A program made the position numbers and the translations under genes. The notes under the pieces are model-generated. The model was not told the DNA's origin. It did not search any database and saw nothing but the letters and a program-made list of their open reading frames with translations. A stretch of 64,000 nt of DNA, from the NCBI RefSeq assembly GCF_033473495.1, contig NC_088941.1:1178001-1242000 (forward strand), given 5' to 3'. Source of the DNA: Cercospora beticola (taxonomy: Eukaryota; Ascomycota; Dothideomycetes; Mycosphaerellales; Mycosphaerellaceae). Below are positions 33,027 to 47,060 of this stretch, piece after piece (within the stretch, counting starts at the first letter, position 1; every line of letters begins with the position of its first letter).

Positions 33027-33256
33027 TATTAGAAAGTATAGTCTAGTTAGATATTCTAAGAGATACTTTAGGGATTAGGATTAGGTAATATAGGTTATAT
33101 AATACTAGGTTATATAACCTAGCTAATATCTATCTTAGAAGTAAGATATAACCTATAACTAACTAATATAATTAACTTAGTTAGTTCCTACTTATTATCT
33201 CTACTTCTACTATATTATACCTATCCGACGAGTGCCTACGAGAATATAATTTAATA
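33027..33256 (+). repeat. Copia copy 2, 5' LTR (230 bp)
   Basis: Begins TATTAGAAAGTATAG and ends AATTTAATA, the RIP-altered TG..CA ends. It is more heavily mutated than its partner at 38937 (for example ATATCTATC here against ATGCCTATC there). Confidence 0.93.
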
Positions 33257-36200
33257 GGTTATAAGCTCGGGTTTATAGAGAGGCTCTAAGTAGTAAGAGT
33301 TAGCCTTCTTATCCTTAAAGTAATACGTATTACCTCTTATAGGACCTATAGTATTAATTAGGTAGAGAAGTAGGAAAAGAGTATAAGAGAGACTAGAGGC
33401 ATATCCTATCTATACTATCTTAAAGCTTTAGAAGATCCTAGTTATAAGCTAGAAGTCCCTAAAGAGTAGGTAAAATAGAGAAAAGCCTAGTAAGGTATAC
33501 TCTACTTTAAAAGAGAGGTATACTAAAGGAGTATAAAGAGGAAAGGATTAGCCTTAAACTATAGTACCTAAGTAGATAAGACTAGGCCTAAGTACTAAGT
33601 ACTACTAATACCTTAGAACTAGCTAGTAGTACTCTTCTAAGAAGGTAGATCTTTTAGAGGTTCTCTACTTAAGAACCTAACTAACTCCTATAAGAGAGAA
33701 GAGTCCTTAGATACTTTAGCTAAAAGAGAAGAGTCTTAGTAACTAGGGAAGGCAGAAATCTAGAAGCTACTAATTAGATTAAAAGAGCTTATATTTCTAG
33801 AGTTTAGATTTGTTTATTTAATTTTATAGAAATAGATTTAATAAGTAAATTAAATAGAAGGAGAATACTAATCCTAATAAGGGAGAACTAGAGACTATAG
33901 TTTAAGCTATAAGAGAATATACTTAGAGGAAAAGAAATCTTCTAGATAATCTTAGACTTAAAGGGATTATTAGTACCTACTCTAGCTAAATCTAAAGCAT
34001 CTAAGGCTTTATTAAGCAAAGAGAAAGGTACTATATTTTTAGAGTTTAGCCTAAAATAGTAGAAGGATAATATAAAGGTAATCTATATTCTAATAGAAAG
34101 TCTTTATATAGATAACTAAAATAAAGTAATAGATAAGACAAGAGTATATAATATCTAGATAAAGCTATATAGGAAATATAGCAAAGTCTAATAGATATAT
34201 ATAATAGCTATTATCTAAGAATTTATAATCTTTAAAATAGAACTAAAGGATATAATTAGGAAATTATAGGTCTATTTTAGTAATCTTAGGAGGAGGATTA
34301 TAGAGATTAACTAGAGAGAGTTATACTATAAGACTCCTAATATAAGGATTAAGTATCTACTCTTTATACTTCTAGCTAAGTATAAGAGTATAAGGTAGAC
34401 TATCTAAGCTTAGAAGGACTTAGACTCTAAAGAAATCCTCTAACTCCTTAAAGTAGAGGAGTTAATATAGTATAGATACTAGTTATAAGAAATAGTAATA
34501 TTTACTAAAAGAAAAGAGATCTAAAGTATAAAGCTAAAATACTATTTCTATAAAAAGAAGTATTTTAGAAGTATTACTAAGTATCTATACCTTAATAAAG
34601 CTAAGAGAACTATTAACTTAAAATAGGCTAGTAGAGTAGAGAAGAGAAGAATACTACTTAGAGAAAGTATATTTAGAAGAAGATTTTTACTAGATAGAGA
34701 AGTATTAAAAGAAATAGTAAAGAAACTTAACTTAAAAGTCTAATCTCTTAAGAAGAAATAAACTTTAAGGAAGTTTTCTAAGAAAGTATATACTATCTAA
34801 GAAGATATAGAGCTTTCTATAGTATCTAAAGTATCTAAAGTATCTTAATCTCTATTAGAGGATAATAATATTAATAAAGTTATATACTTAACTATAGAAG
34901 TAAAAAGTAAGTATATACTATTAAAATAGCTACTTAACTCCTATACTTTATTATATATAACTAACTAAGAATTACTTTTTAGAGAACTAAAAACCTCTTT
35001 AGAGGAAAAAGTAGATTAAAGTTGGAAGTAGCTATCTAATAGCTATATATATAGGAAATATAGTAATAGATAGAAAAAGAGGAAAATAGATTATTCTTAA
35101 GAATATTCTCTTTATACTTAGTCTAGAAGTAAATCTTGTTTCTTAGAGCTAATTTAGCTAGTAGTATAGTATTTAACTACTAAAATTTATACTTATTTTA
35201 TTATCTAGGAAACTAGTTATCTAGATAAAACTATTAGAAGGAGTACTATTTATTAAAGAGATTAATAATATATTATAGAAGCTTATAATATTATACTTTA
35301 ATTAAAAATAAGAGAATAAAGCCTATACCTTTAAAGTCTAAGAAAAGACCTAAGAATAGTAGGAGCTTTAGTATAGGAGACTTATATATTTTAGAAAGAG
35401 TCTTCTTAGAAACCTATATAAGATATCTAACTTAAAAGCTTAGATTCCTATTCTAAAGGAATACTAACCTTATAGAGTATATTCCTTAGTAAAGATAAAG
35501 AAATATAGAGAGAAAGAAACTAAAAGGAAACTCTAAAGGTTATTTCTAGTTTCTATTAATATCTATAGTTCTTTACCTATCTTAAGATTAGGATATAAAT
35601 AGTAGCTTAAGATTATTAATAACTTCTTAAGAAAGAAATAGACTTTCCTAATAAAGTCTAGAGAAGATATACTAAGTATTCTTAAAGACTAGAAAGTAAA
35701 AGCTAAGCTATAATTAGGAAACTGTCTCTAGATTATAAGAAGTAATAGAGCAAGAGAGCTTCTTACTATACTAAAGTAGTAGGAGAAGGAATATAGAATT
35801 TCCTTCTATATAACTAAAGTATATAACTCTATTTAGAATAGAGTAGTTAAGAGGTTAATTTAAACCTCTAAAGACTATATAAGAGCAATACTAGAAGATA
35901 CCTATATATCTATTAAATTCTAACTAGAAGCCTTAGTAGCCTATATAGTTATTAGAAATTCCTTTTCTAATAGCCTAGAAATTAATAGATTTAAAGTATT
36001 ATCTAAGGAAGACTTTTTAGGTATTTAACTCTTAGTATTATACTTTAGAGTTTAGAGTTATAAAGTAGTAGTCTATATAGATCCTAAGTCCTAGCTAGTA
36101 GAAATAAGATTAGATAAACTAATAAATAGAAGCAAAGAAGCTATATTTATTAGATATATTCCTAATACTACTAAAATATAGCTCTTCTAGGAGCCTAATA

Positions 36201-37119
36201 TAAGAGCTATTAAAGCCTATAATACTACTACTTAGTTTTAGTATAAGAAAGGAGAAGATATAGAGCTAAATATTTCTAAGCTTAATTAAGTAAGTAGTAT
36301 ACCTATTAGAAACCTAGTTAGTAGACCTCTAAAGAAGCTAATAGTAGTTATACTTTCTATAGCTACTATATCTATAGCTATAGTAACTAAACTTATAGGT
36401 TCTAGCTAAATACTCTTTATATAGTTACTATTTCTACTAAAGAATAAGAAGGAGTACTAGAAGATAGAGAATCTAGAAGAAGAAAACTCTAGAGAACTAT
36501 AACTCTAGTAGAAGAAAAGTAGAACTACTAAACTATCTAAGCTAAGCTAGGAAGTTAATAGATAAGCTAGTTCTAGTACTAGTAGGAGACTATATTCTAA
36601 AGTAAAAGGATTAAATATTATATAGTAGGACTTATAAGGAAATAGAGATTAGAAAAGGAACTAAAACTAAACTTATAGCTAAAAGAGAAGGAGATCTATT
36701 TTAGATAAAGAACTAGGCCTAGAGCTAAAAGCTTATAGTATAGTAATAAAATAAGTACTTTAGAAGAGATAGAAAGAATATAAATAGAAGAAGGAGCCTA
36801 GTACTAAGTATTATAAAGTATTCCTAAGCTAAGTCTAAGACTAAGAATAGAAGTAGATTTAGGAAGCTCTATTAGAGATTTAGGAGTCTATATTTATAGT
36901 AATTACTCTTTAAGTCTCTATATAGAGATAAGAGGTACCTATTCTAAAGTTTTATAAAGAAGTAATTTAGGATCCTAAATAGAGATATATATAGGAGAAT
37001 ATAGTCTAAAAGGAACTAACTATATTAAGAAGTAATAATATCTAGATAAAGGTTATTCTACTTAAAAGAGCAAACCTTATTATATCTAAGTAGGTATTTA
37101 ATATAAAGAGATTAATTAG

Positions 37120-37620
37120 TAGAGCTATTAAGAAGTTTAAAGTAAAACTAGTTATAAAAGGTTTCTCTTAGAAGTTTAGAGTTAATTTCTAAGAGACCTT
37201 TATACTAATAGTTAGATATAATACCTTAAGAGTATTTATAGCTATAGTTTATAAGAAGGATCTAGAACTCTACTAAGTAGATATAAATAATATATTTACT
37301 AAGAGTAAACTTTAAGAAGAAATCTTTATAATTCTACTACTAGGAGTTAAGATTCTACCTAATATAGTCCTATAAATCCTAAGAAGCTTATATAGACTAA
37401 AGTAAGTAGTAAGAGACTAGAATAAACTCTATATCTTAAAGTTAAAATAAATTAGGTTTATATAATTAGAAGTAGATCTATACTTTCTTATCTACTAGAA
37501 AAGGAATATTCTAATCCTAACCTATATAGATAATATTCTAATTATAGTACTAAAGCTAGAAGATATACTTTAGTTTAAGGAATAGCTAGGTAAGGTATTT
37601 AAGATTAAAGATCTTAGAGA
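37120..37620 (+). pseudogene. Copia reverse transcriptase remnant
   Basis: The plus frame preserves the Copia RT pattern: LELY-VDINNIFTKSKL, then GVKILPN and LRSLYRLK (family YGLKQ region), then LTYIDNILI where the family has its Tyr-x-Asp-Asp active site; the second catalytic Asp now reads Asn. Several stops replace former Gln codons. Inactive. Confidence 0.82.
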
Positions 37621-38936
37621 ACTAGAGAAAATCCTTAGGATAAAGTTAATAAGAAATAGACAAGCTAGAACTTTAAAGCTTAATTAAGAATACTTTATCT
37701 AGAAGAACCTTATAAAGCTAGAAATAACTAAGGAGATAGCTAACCTAACTCTCTTACTAATAGATAGTTATAATAGCCTAAAACTAATAGGCTTATATAA
37801 TAAGAGAGGGAATAAGATAGAGTACTAAAGCTAAACTAGTACCTAGATATAGCCTATAGTTATAATAAGACTAGATATTACTTTCTCTCTTAGAAAGTTA
37901 AGCTTATATATCTTAGACCTAACTAAGAGGTATATATAAGCTCTAAAGAAACTAGTAAGATACTTAAAGTTATTCTAAGACTTAGGACTAATATTTAGAA
38001 GAAATAGAGGAAGCCTAATAGAATATTTAGACTCTAACTATATAATAGACAAAGCAGATAGAGTCTTAATCCTTAGGAGTATCTTCTTCCTTTATAGAGC
38101 TCTAGTTTCTTAGATAAGTAGGAAGTAAAAGTCTATTATAATATTAATAATAGAAGCTAAGTATATAGCTATAAATATATATATAAAGCAATCTTAGTTC
38201 CTAGTAGTACTCTTAAGAGAGATAGACTATATAGAGTTAGTAGAAGAATACCTATTCTAACTAACTATAAAAGTATATTCTAATATAGTAAGAGAACTAA
38301 AGCTAGTATAAATTATAGAAAATAATTAGATAGCTTTAACTCTTATTAAGGATATATATACCTATAAGAGATCTAAATATATTAATATTATATATAACTA
38401 TATTAGATATCTCTAGTAGTAGAGAAAGGTTATAGTAGAATATATTCTAATAAAAGAGATAGTTACTAATAGCCTAACTAAACTAAAGAATAGGCTATAG
38501 TTTTAGGAGTTTATAAGACAACTCTAGCTTATATAGGGAAAGGCAAAAGATATATACTCTAACTATAGATTAAACTCTAGACTTTAGGATAATTAGTAAA
38601 AGATATATACTATAGTATTAGAAATATTATAGAATATATAAAACTAAGCCTAGAAGTTATACTATAGAAGAAGTAGCTTGCTATATATAATAAGTAATTA
38701 GGATCTAGGAATCTATATATAGTCTAAAAGGGAAAAGCCTAGAGGAGAAATAAAAGGTATATACTCTAGTATTAATATTACTATAAAATATACGATACTA
38801 GACTAAGAAGTTAAACTAAAATAGATTAGGTATATAGCTCTAACTATATAACTATAGTACCTAATAACTTATTATAATTTAAGGATAGATTTAAATATAG
38901 GAATATAGGTAGAAGACTATCTAGCCTAAGTAGAAG

Positions 38937-39166
38937 TATTAGAAAGTATAGTCTAGTTAGATATTCTAAAAGATACTTTAGAGATTAGGATTAGGTAATA
39001 TAGGTTATATAATACTAGGTTATATAACCTAGCTAATGCCTATCTTAGGAGTAAGATACAACCTATAACTAACTAATATAATTAACTCGGTTAGTTCCTA
39101 CTTATTATCTCTACTTCTACTATATTATACCTATCCGACGAGTGCCTACGAGAATATAATTCAATA
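38937..39166 (+). repeat. Copia copy 2, 3' LTR (230 bp)
   Basis: Same length as the 5' LTR and flanked by the second copy of the TTCTA duplication. It retains unmutated CpA/TpG sites (AATGCC, GATACAACC, AATTCAATA) that are lost in the 5' LTR. Confidence 0.93.
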
Positions 39167-41132
39167 TTCTATAATATTCCTTAGAGCCTCTCTCTAGATC
39201 TTCTTAATAGATTTAGTAAGGTTCCTATAGTAGCTTTATATACTCTCTAGGTTAGACTAAACTTAGTAGCTAAAGATAATAGCTAGTCTTACTACTACTA
39301 TATATAGATACTTTACTCTTTAGAAGGATACTCTCTATATAGACTTATATAGTCTCTAAAGTAATTATATTTAGTAGGCTTCCTTTTCTACTACTTATTT
39401 AATATATAGGCTCTATTTAAGTTTAGTATCTACCTATACTCTAAGGAGTCTAAGTAATAGTAGTAGTTCTCTATTAAATCTCTAGATTTAGATTATAGTT
39501 TTAAGGTTATACTTCCTACTTCTAGTAAAGTAGATTAGCTAATATTTCTATAGTATAAATTCTACTCTATATCTCCTTACCTATTCTTTATATTTCTAGT
39601 AGGCTTTCTTAAGTTATCTATAGTTATCCTCTATTAATATACTATATATAAGGATATTAGAGTTATCTATAAACTCTATTACTAAAGTAGTCTCTTTATA
39701 TAGTATTAGGAGTAGAGTAGAGATAAAGAAAAGAAAGAGAATTAGAAATAGAGTAGAGCCTTAGAGAATTCCTATATTTTAGAGCCTTAGTTAGTCTATA
39801 AATTCTCTAAGCCTTAGGTAGATAGTCCTATCTTAGAGGAATAATTAGATAAAGCTAATAGTATAGTCTAGGAAGCCTTTTATTCTAATATTATAGAGTA
39901 GCTTCTAGTAGAAGACCTTATTAAATACTTCTAAAATATTAAGATAGAGTATAGATACTATAGCTTCTAGCCTAGTTTTCTAGATAGTTCTTACTTATTT
40001 AGTAATAAGGTCTAATACTAAGATAGTAGACCTACTAGGCCTAGTATCTATTTATTCTTCTAGAAGAAGCTTCCTTTCTTTAGTCTTCTTAGATATCCTC
40101 TTAGTAACTATAGCTTCTAGGACCTTTACTATTATATTAAGTAGAGTAATAGATCTATATACTTCTAGCTTTAAGTAGTCTAGTTTCTATAGTTTTCTAA
40201 GTACTACTATTATAGAGTACTTAAAAGCTTTAGAGTAGTATACTATCCTTAGATATATAGTAAAGAGTTTAGCTAGGATTAGGGAAAGTTGTTCTCTATA
40301 CTCTTTAAGTAAGAGGTTTAGTATTTAGTTAGGTCCTAGAGCCTTATTACTAGGTAGTTTCTTAAGGACTCCTTCTACCTTCTTTAGTTAAACCTTAACC
40401 TCTATCTAGAATTAGAGTAGTAGTTAGGTATATTAGATATTACTTAAGTCTACCTCTCTTAGGTCTAGAAAGAAGTATCTTACTAGAATTATAGCCTTCT
40501 CCTTATTAGTATTTCTATTATACTCTATATTAGCTAGACTTAGGAAGTATAGTAGCTAGTATTCTTAGTTAGCTCTCTCTCTCTAGCCTATTTAGCTATT
40601 TTCTAGATTTTCTTAGAGTCCTTTATAACTTCTTTTATTAGTCTCCTCTAAGCTAGGTTTTGCTCTTTTCTTATAGCTTTACTTCTTATATATAATACTT
40701 TAAGGTATAGCTTATAGCTCTATTCTATTTTATAGTTCTTCTATTCTTTTCTTCTTCTTCTTACTAGCTTTATAGCCTCCTTATATTCCTAAGTCTATAC
40801 TATCTTTATATAGCTTAATAGTCTAGCTATTAGAACTATCTTCTTTATAATCCTCTAAATAGAAGATTATATTCTATAGGCTAGTATATCTAGGTATACT
40901 CTTATATTAAGTAGGAGTTAGTTAAGTTAGTTAGTATTTTAGGCTATAAGGTCTTAGATTCTATCCTAGTTAGTAGCTTTCTACTACTTTCTCTAGCTTC
41001 TTTCTATTAGCTCTTAGAGGTTAATATAGAAAGTTATTCTAAGAGAGATATAGTTAGAGCTATATATCTTTTCTAGAAGAGCTTTATATTCTTAGATTAG
41101 GTTTTAGAGAGAGAGGCTAATAAAGACTAGGT

Positions 41133-41538
41133 TGTTATAGTTCTAACTATTATAATACTTCTCGTCTAATTATTCCTAGGAACGTATAGCTATACCTAGT
41201 TATAGAACAAAAGAGATCTCTCTAACTTCGAGAGACTTCTCTATATATAAAGGAATAGATCTCTCGCTCTCTCGATAGAGTAATAGACCGGGTCTCTAGT
41301 ATATATAATAGACCTAAGGAAATAGAGGATTCTTCTTTATATTTAGTAGCGATAAGTATCGCCTCTCTAGATAGGTATTACGTATAACTTACTATTCTAT
41401 CTTACTAATTAGAATTAAGTAACTCTTTCTACTTCGTTACTTTCCTCTAGACTACTCGATAAGCTTAAACTCCGATCGAGCTTAAGCTTCTACTTAGTAA
41501 GATCTTAGGTTATTAGCCTAGCGCCGATAAACCTAATA
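41133..41538 (+). repeat. Gypsy 5' LTR (406 bp)
   Basis: Starts TGTTATAG and ends AACCTAATA. Differs from the 3' LTR mostly by C/T and G/A transitions, including several at CpG. Confidence 0.93.
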
Positions 41539-42430
41539 GCTTTATACGCCCTTAAGGATATCTACTATAGGAAGCTCTAGAAAGAATCCTATTTCTAGCG
41601 AAGTAGGATCTAGCTATAGTAAGCTAGTTTAAGCTCTAAGACTAACTCTACTAGACGACTCCGATAATAAAGATAGTAGCCTAAGACTAAGAAGCTTTAA
41701 ACTAGCGAAGCCTAACTACTACTATAGAGATCGAAATAAGTTCGACGATTAGGTTAACTAGATAGATATATACCTTATATTTAACCTAGTCTAAGTAATA
41801 CTTAAGACTATCTTTATAAGTATATACCTTAGAGGTAGTACTTAGAACTAGATTAAACTCTACCTTAAGGTCTACTTAGATAGCTAGAGAACTTAAAATC
41901 CTATCGGTATATTTAGAGACTATACGACCTTTAAGGCTAAGCTTAAGGAGATCTTCGGATCTTCTAACGAGATAACCTAAGCGATTAGAGTTATCTAGTA
42001 CCTCCGATAGCGAACCTTAGTATCTAAGTATATAGCTAAGTTCGAGGAATACTTATAGGTAACTAGATAGAACTAATAGGCGTTAATAACGATATTTAGA
42101 TATAGTCTTAAAGACTCGGTTAAGAACTAGTTAATAAACTATAGAGGAATACTCGATACTCTAAAGAATTTAACCGAAGCGGCTATTAAGATCGATAACT
42201 AGCTCTACGAGAGAGCTCTAGAACGTAAGTACGACTCTAAAGTTAGAGGAACGGCCGGGTTTACTCTAGACTATAGAAGGAACTATAGATACTATTCGAA
42301 GCTAAATAACTAGTCTAATAAACTATACTATAGACCCTAACTAATAGAACTTAATATAATCTAGAAAGGTCGTAGAATTAAAAGAAAAGGCAAGCTAAAG
42401 GGCAGGCTAAGTAAGAAATAAGGTAGCGAT

Positions 42431-42480
42431 AAGACTTATTATAACTATAGTAAACTAGACTACTTTATAAGGGATTATCG
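42431..42480 (+). pseudogene. Gypsy gag zinc-knuckle footprint, all ligands changed to Tyr
   Basis: The frame reads TYYNYSKLDYFIRDYR. The spacing Tyr-x2-Tyr-x4-Tyr-x4-Tyr is exactly that of the CX2CX4HX4C nucleocapsid knuckle. C-to-T change on one strand turns Cys codons (TGY) and His codons (CAY) both into TAY, so RIP explains all four substitutions. Non-functional. Confidence 0.82.
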
Positions 42481-44539
42481 TTCTAAGAATATAGTATAGT
42501 AATAATCTATTAATACGATATAATAAAAGAAGAAAAGACGAGGAGGCTATAACGATAATTAGTCTCCTAAGGAGGTCCGACTTCTAGATATAATAACCTA
42601 GAAACGTAAAAACGAGGAAACTATAGAGGAAACCGACCGACTCGTTAAGCTTACTAGGCTACGAATCCTTCTAGATAAAATCTTATAAGAAAAGGAAGAG
42701 ATTTACTTTTAACTATAGTCCTAGGAACTTAAATAATAATAGAAAACTTTAGACGAAAGATATAACGCTATCTAAGACGAACTCTAGATTCTAGAAAACG
42801 AAATATAAGAAGAAAAGCAGACGTTCGGAATAATATAGCGACGAAGTATCTCGATATAGATCTACTAGAAAGAACGTTACGGATATAGAAGCCTTTATTA
42901 GCGACTCTATTATAATAATATATACTAAATATATATCTCTTCTAAGAGAGAGAATAACTTCTTTCTAACTAAACTAACTCGAGAAGAAGATCCTCTAATC
43001 TAGTAATATAATAATAGAAGTAGGCTCTTACCTATTCTAGAGAAGCTATAAGAACTAGTACTATACTTTAAACTCGCCGAGAAAGAAACTAACGAATCTT
43101 ATTATAAAAACCGAGAAGATATTCCTTCTAAAAACGACTCCGAGAAGGAAGAATAAGACTTATCTATAAATAAAGAAGATATATCGGAAGAATTATTCGA
43201 GAAAGAATCGGACTCGGATAACGAAATTATAATATTTATATATACCTAAATAGGAATAATATATAAGGTTATACTATTCCTAGCTATATAATAAGAGAAT
43301 ATATTTCTAAGAATTAGTAGGAAACGATACTTATACTCTACTAAGTTTAATCGAGTACTTAAAGAGCTTCGCGTTAAGCTCTAGAACTAACTAAGAGTCT
43401 CTATATAATACGACTTTAGGTCGCTCGTATAAGAACTCGTTCCTATCGGAAGTACGATTATACTATTTAGATATATTATACCGAGTAAAGAAATCGTACC
43501 GAACTTAGTATAAGAAAGTATATACCGAATCTCCGAATAATATACTAAGATATAATAATATTAGTTAATATATACTTATATTAAGACTTCGGAAGAGAGA
43601 ACTATATACGAAATAATCTAATATACGTTATACTAGATCCGAGAGTAGTATAGGATACCTACTATCGAAACCTAGTTAGGAAAAGAATCGACTCTTAAGA
43701 AATAAGCGTCCGAAGAGAGTTCTATAATATAGAAAGCGCTTAAGTATTAATATTAGTCTTTCGTACTAATATTACCGTTAACGGATATAAGGTCTAAGCT
43801 ATAATTAATTCTAGAGCGAGCGGGAACTTTGCCTCTAAATTATTTATAAAGCGATATAGAATAGCTATCTAATTAAAGGACGAAAGGTACGAATTAATCG
43901 TAGTCGATAGATTATTATTACTAAGCGTAGAACGAGAAACTATTCCGTTACTACTTACTATCTAATAGTACTACGAGGAAATTGTCTTAAATATTACTAA
44001 TATAGCTAGTTATAACGTCGTACTAGATATACTTTAGTTAAGAAAGTATAATCTAATTATCGATTAGAGACGAGGAGTACTTAGATTTAAATAATATAAT
44101 TACGTTATCGATATTAACTCTATATAGCGATAGAGTTTACTAATAGATAAAGCTAGAAGACAGATTAACGAAATAATACTCTAGTCGCCTAGAGCTACGA
44201 AATAATCGAGCCTAACTCGGATAGTTACTTATAATAGTAAGAAGGATAAATAAGTTATAAGAACGGATAGAAGTAACGTACTATCGAAGAATATAGCCTC
44301 GGAACCTAATATCTCTAAAGAGTATTAAAAATAGGCGAAACTCTTTAAAGAGATAGAGGATATTACTACCTTACCTAAATACTAGATATAGGATTACCGG
44401 ATTAATCTAAAACCCGGAATAGAGCCTCTATTCGTACTACTATTTAAGAAATCCGAATATATACTCTAAGAAAAGGATAAGTAGCTATATAAGATACTAG
44501 CTAAGAGCTAGATACGTAAGTCTAGGTCTAGTATAGGCG

Positions 44540-45060
44540 TACCTATCTTCGGTATTCTAAAGCCTAATAGGAAGATACGAATCGTCGTTAACTATAGGAA
44601 ACTTAACAATATTATAATTAAGAACCGATATCTATTACCTAATATTAAGGAATTATAAGATAGACTTACTAGATTAGACTAGTATACGAAGATCGATCTA
44701 TAAGACGTATTCTATACTATCTATATAGTAGAAGGCGAAGAATAGAAGATAGCGTTTCGAATACGCTATAGATTATACGAATTTATAGTTATACTAATAG
44801 GATTAACTAACGCGCTAGCCTCCTACTAGGAGATAGTAAACGATATTCTTAGAGACCTACTCGATATATACGTTATTATATATATAGACGATATTCTCGT
44901 CTATACTAAAGGATCTCTTAAGAAATATAAACGATAAGTATAAGGCGTATTTAAAAGACTCTTCTAAGTAGGATTCTAGACTATATCCGAAAAATACGAA
45001 TTCTATAAGAAGGAAGTTAAGTTCCTTAGCTTTATTATTAATATAAAAGGAATCGTAATC
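44540..45060 (+). pseudogene. Gypsy reverse transcriptase remnant
   Basis: Plus frame with FGILKPNRKIRIVVNYRKLN, LPNIKEL, YTKIDL, the intact active-site box YIDDILVY at about 44881-44904, and KEVKFLSFII. Stops stand where Gln and Trp are normal in the family. Of all the element proteins here this is the best preserved. Confidence 0.88.
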
Positions 45061-46079
45061 GACCTAGAAAAAATCGAATCTATTAAGATATAGCTAACTC
45101 CGAAAATAGTTAAAGATATATAATTATTCCTTAGACTAGCTAACTATAATCGGAAGTTTATTAGAGATTACTCTAAGATTACTATACTACTATCGGACCT
45201 TATAAAGAAGGACCTTAAATAGAAATAGGAATAGTAATATTAAAAAGTATTCGATAAGCTAGTATAGATATACTACGAAGTACTAGTACTAATAATATTT
45301 AATATAAAGAAGCTAGTCTTTATCGAGACTAATATATCGAATCTAGCTATAGGAGTATACCTTACGTAGATATATAATAGGAAAAGATACCTAGTAGCTT
45401 ACTACTTAAGAAAGATATTACTTATAGAATAAAACTATAATATCTATAATAAAGAATTACTAGCTATCGTTATAGTATTATAATACTAGAACTACTATAT
45501 AGAAGGAGTACTAGAACTAACGATTCTTTCTAATTATAAGAATCTAACCTACTTTACTACGACTAAAGTACTAACTCGTAGATAGGCCTACTAGTCGGAA
45601 CTACTCGGATAGTATAAGTTCGAAATCTACTATACTCTAGAAAAAGAGAATAGTAGAGTAGACGCCTTAAGTCGAAGAGTCGACTATATAGAAGGAAAAG
45701 AACTCGTATAATAACGCGTTCTTAAAGCTAATCCGGACGGAAGCCTTAGTACTAATACTTAAGAGTTTAATAATATAGTACGAATCCTTAACGATACCGA
45801 GGAGTAGTTTCTAATACTATAAGACAAATACTAGGTACTAAAGGACCGAGAAGAAGAATATATATAATAATATTATAATAATCTCTCGAGAGGATACCTA
45901 GGAGTAACTAAGACTATAGAACTTATCTAGAGAAGTTTTAGCTTTCTATAAATACGACAAAAGGTACTTAAGTATATTAAGCGCTACGAGTATTACTAAA
46001 GAAACAAAGCCGAATAATACGCTAAGTATAGATATATATAGTTTAGGACTCTACTATAATAACTTTAGAATAAAGTTAC

Positions 46080-47060
46080 TATAGACTTTATTACGAAACT
46101 CCTACTCTCGAAAAATAGGATTAACGATACTATATTCGATATAATTATAGTTATAGTCGATAGACTTACTAAATATATACCTTTTATACCTATAAGCGAA
46201 AGATATATAGTAGAGCAACTCGGATACCTCGTAATAGATAAGCTAGTACGATACTACGGATTCCCGAAAATCTTTATTACTAATAGAGATAAGTTATTTA
46301 CGTTAAACTACTAGAAAATACTAGTCGGAATAATCGGAATTAAGTATAAGCTATCTATAGCCTATTATCTAGAAATAGATAGCTAGATAGAGAGAACGAA
46401 TTAAATACTAGAGCAATATCTCTAATACTACGTTAATTACGTATAAGACAACTAGGTTATACTACTCCCTATAGTATAAATAGTACTTAATAACTATAAG
46501 TTAGAGACTATATAGGCTACGCTATTCTTCGCGAATTATAGACGAAATCCGAACCTATTCGGAGACCCGTATAGTTATTTCTAAGCTAAGAGAGTAATAG
46601 TTACGATATAAGATATAAAAAATATCTATAAGTAACTCGAAAATCGTATCTAAGACTTATAAAAAACAATCGCTAAATCTAGATAAAATAAAAGAAAAAT
46701 AGTACCTTAGCTTAAGAAGAGAGATAAGATCTATCTTCTTACTAAAAATTTAAAGACAAGAAAAAAGACTAAGAAATTAGATTACGTTAAGGTTAGACTA
46801 TTTTTAATCGACGAAGTTAGAGAACTAGTTAATTACCGACTAAGACTACTAAAAGACGTAAAGATCTACTCGGTATTCTACGTATTACTATTAGAACCTA
46901 CTAATACCGAAACTCTATACTAAGAAATATTCTACTTCTAATCTAAAAAGGAAGATAAGTTCGAAATCGAAAAAATCCTAGACTATAAGAATTAGAAATA
47001 TCTTATTAAATAGAAAGGATATCTAGAATTAGATAATACCTAGGAACTAAGAACGAACCT
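46080..47060 (+). pseudogene. Gypsy integrase and chromodomain remnant
   Basis: Integrase core is read as IVDRLTKYIPFIPISE, YYGFPKIFITNRDK and GIKYKLSIAYYLEID, followed 500 bp later by a chromodomain in which YLIK, KGYLELDNT and the C-terminal LRTNLTN remain while the two Trp codons are now TAG. Chromodomains of this class target integration to heterochromatin in related elements. Confidence 0.85.

Larger units (their letters stand above)
33027..39166 (+). mobile_element. Complete Copia-type LTR retrotransposon (copy 2)
   Basis: 6,140 bp with 230-bp LTRs at both ends and an exact target duplication TTCTA (33022-33026 and 39167-39171). Orientation is plus: the reverse transcriptase region reads V-DINN-FT-SKL and SLYRLK (about 37260-37400), with the RNase H-like region SNYIIDKADRV..EAKYIA at about 38030-38170, the Copia order (integrase before RT). 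Many former Gln codons are now stops. It sits inside LINE B. Confidence 0.93.
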
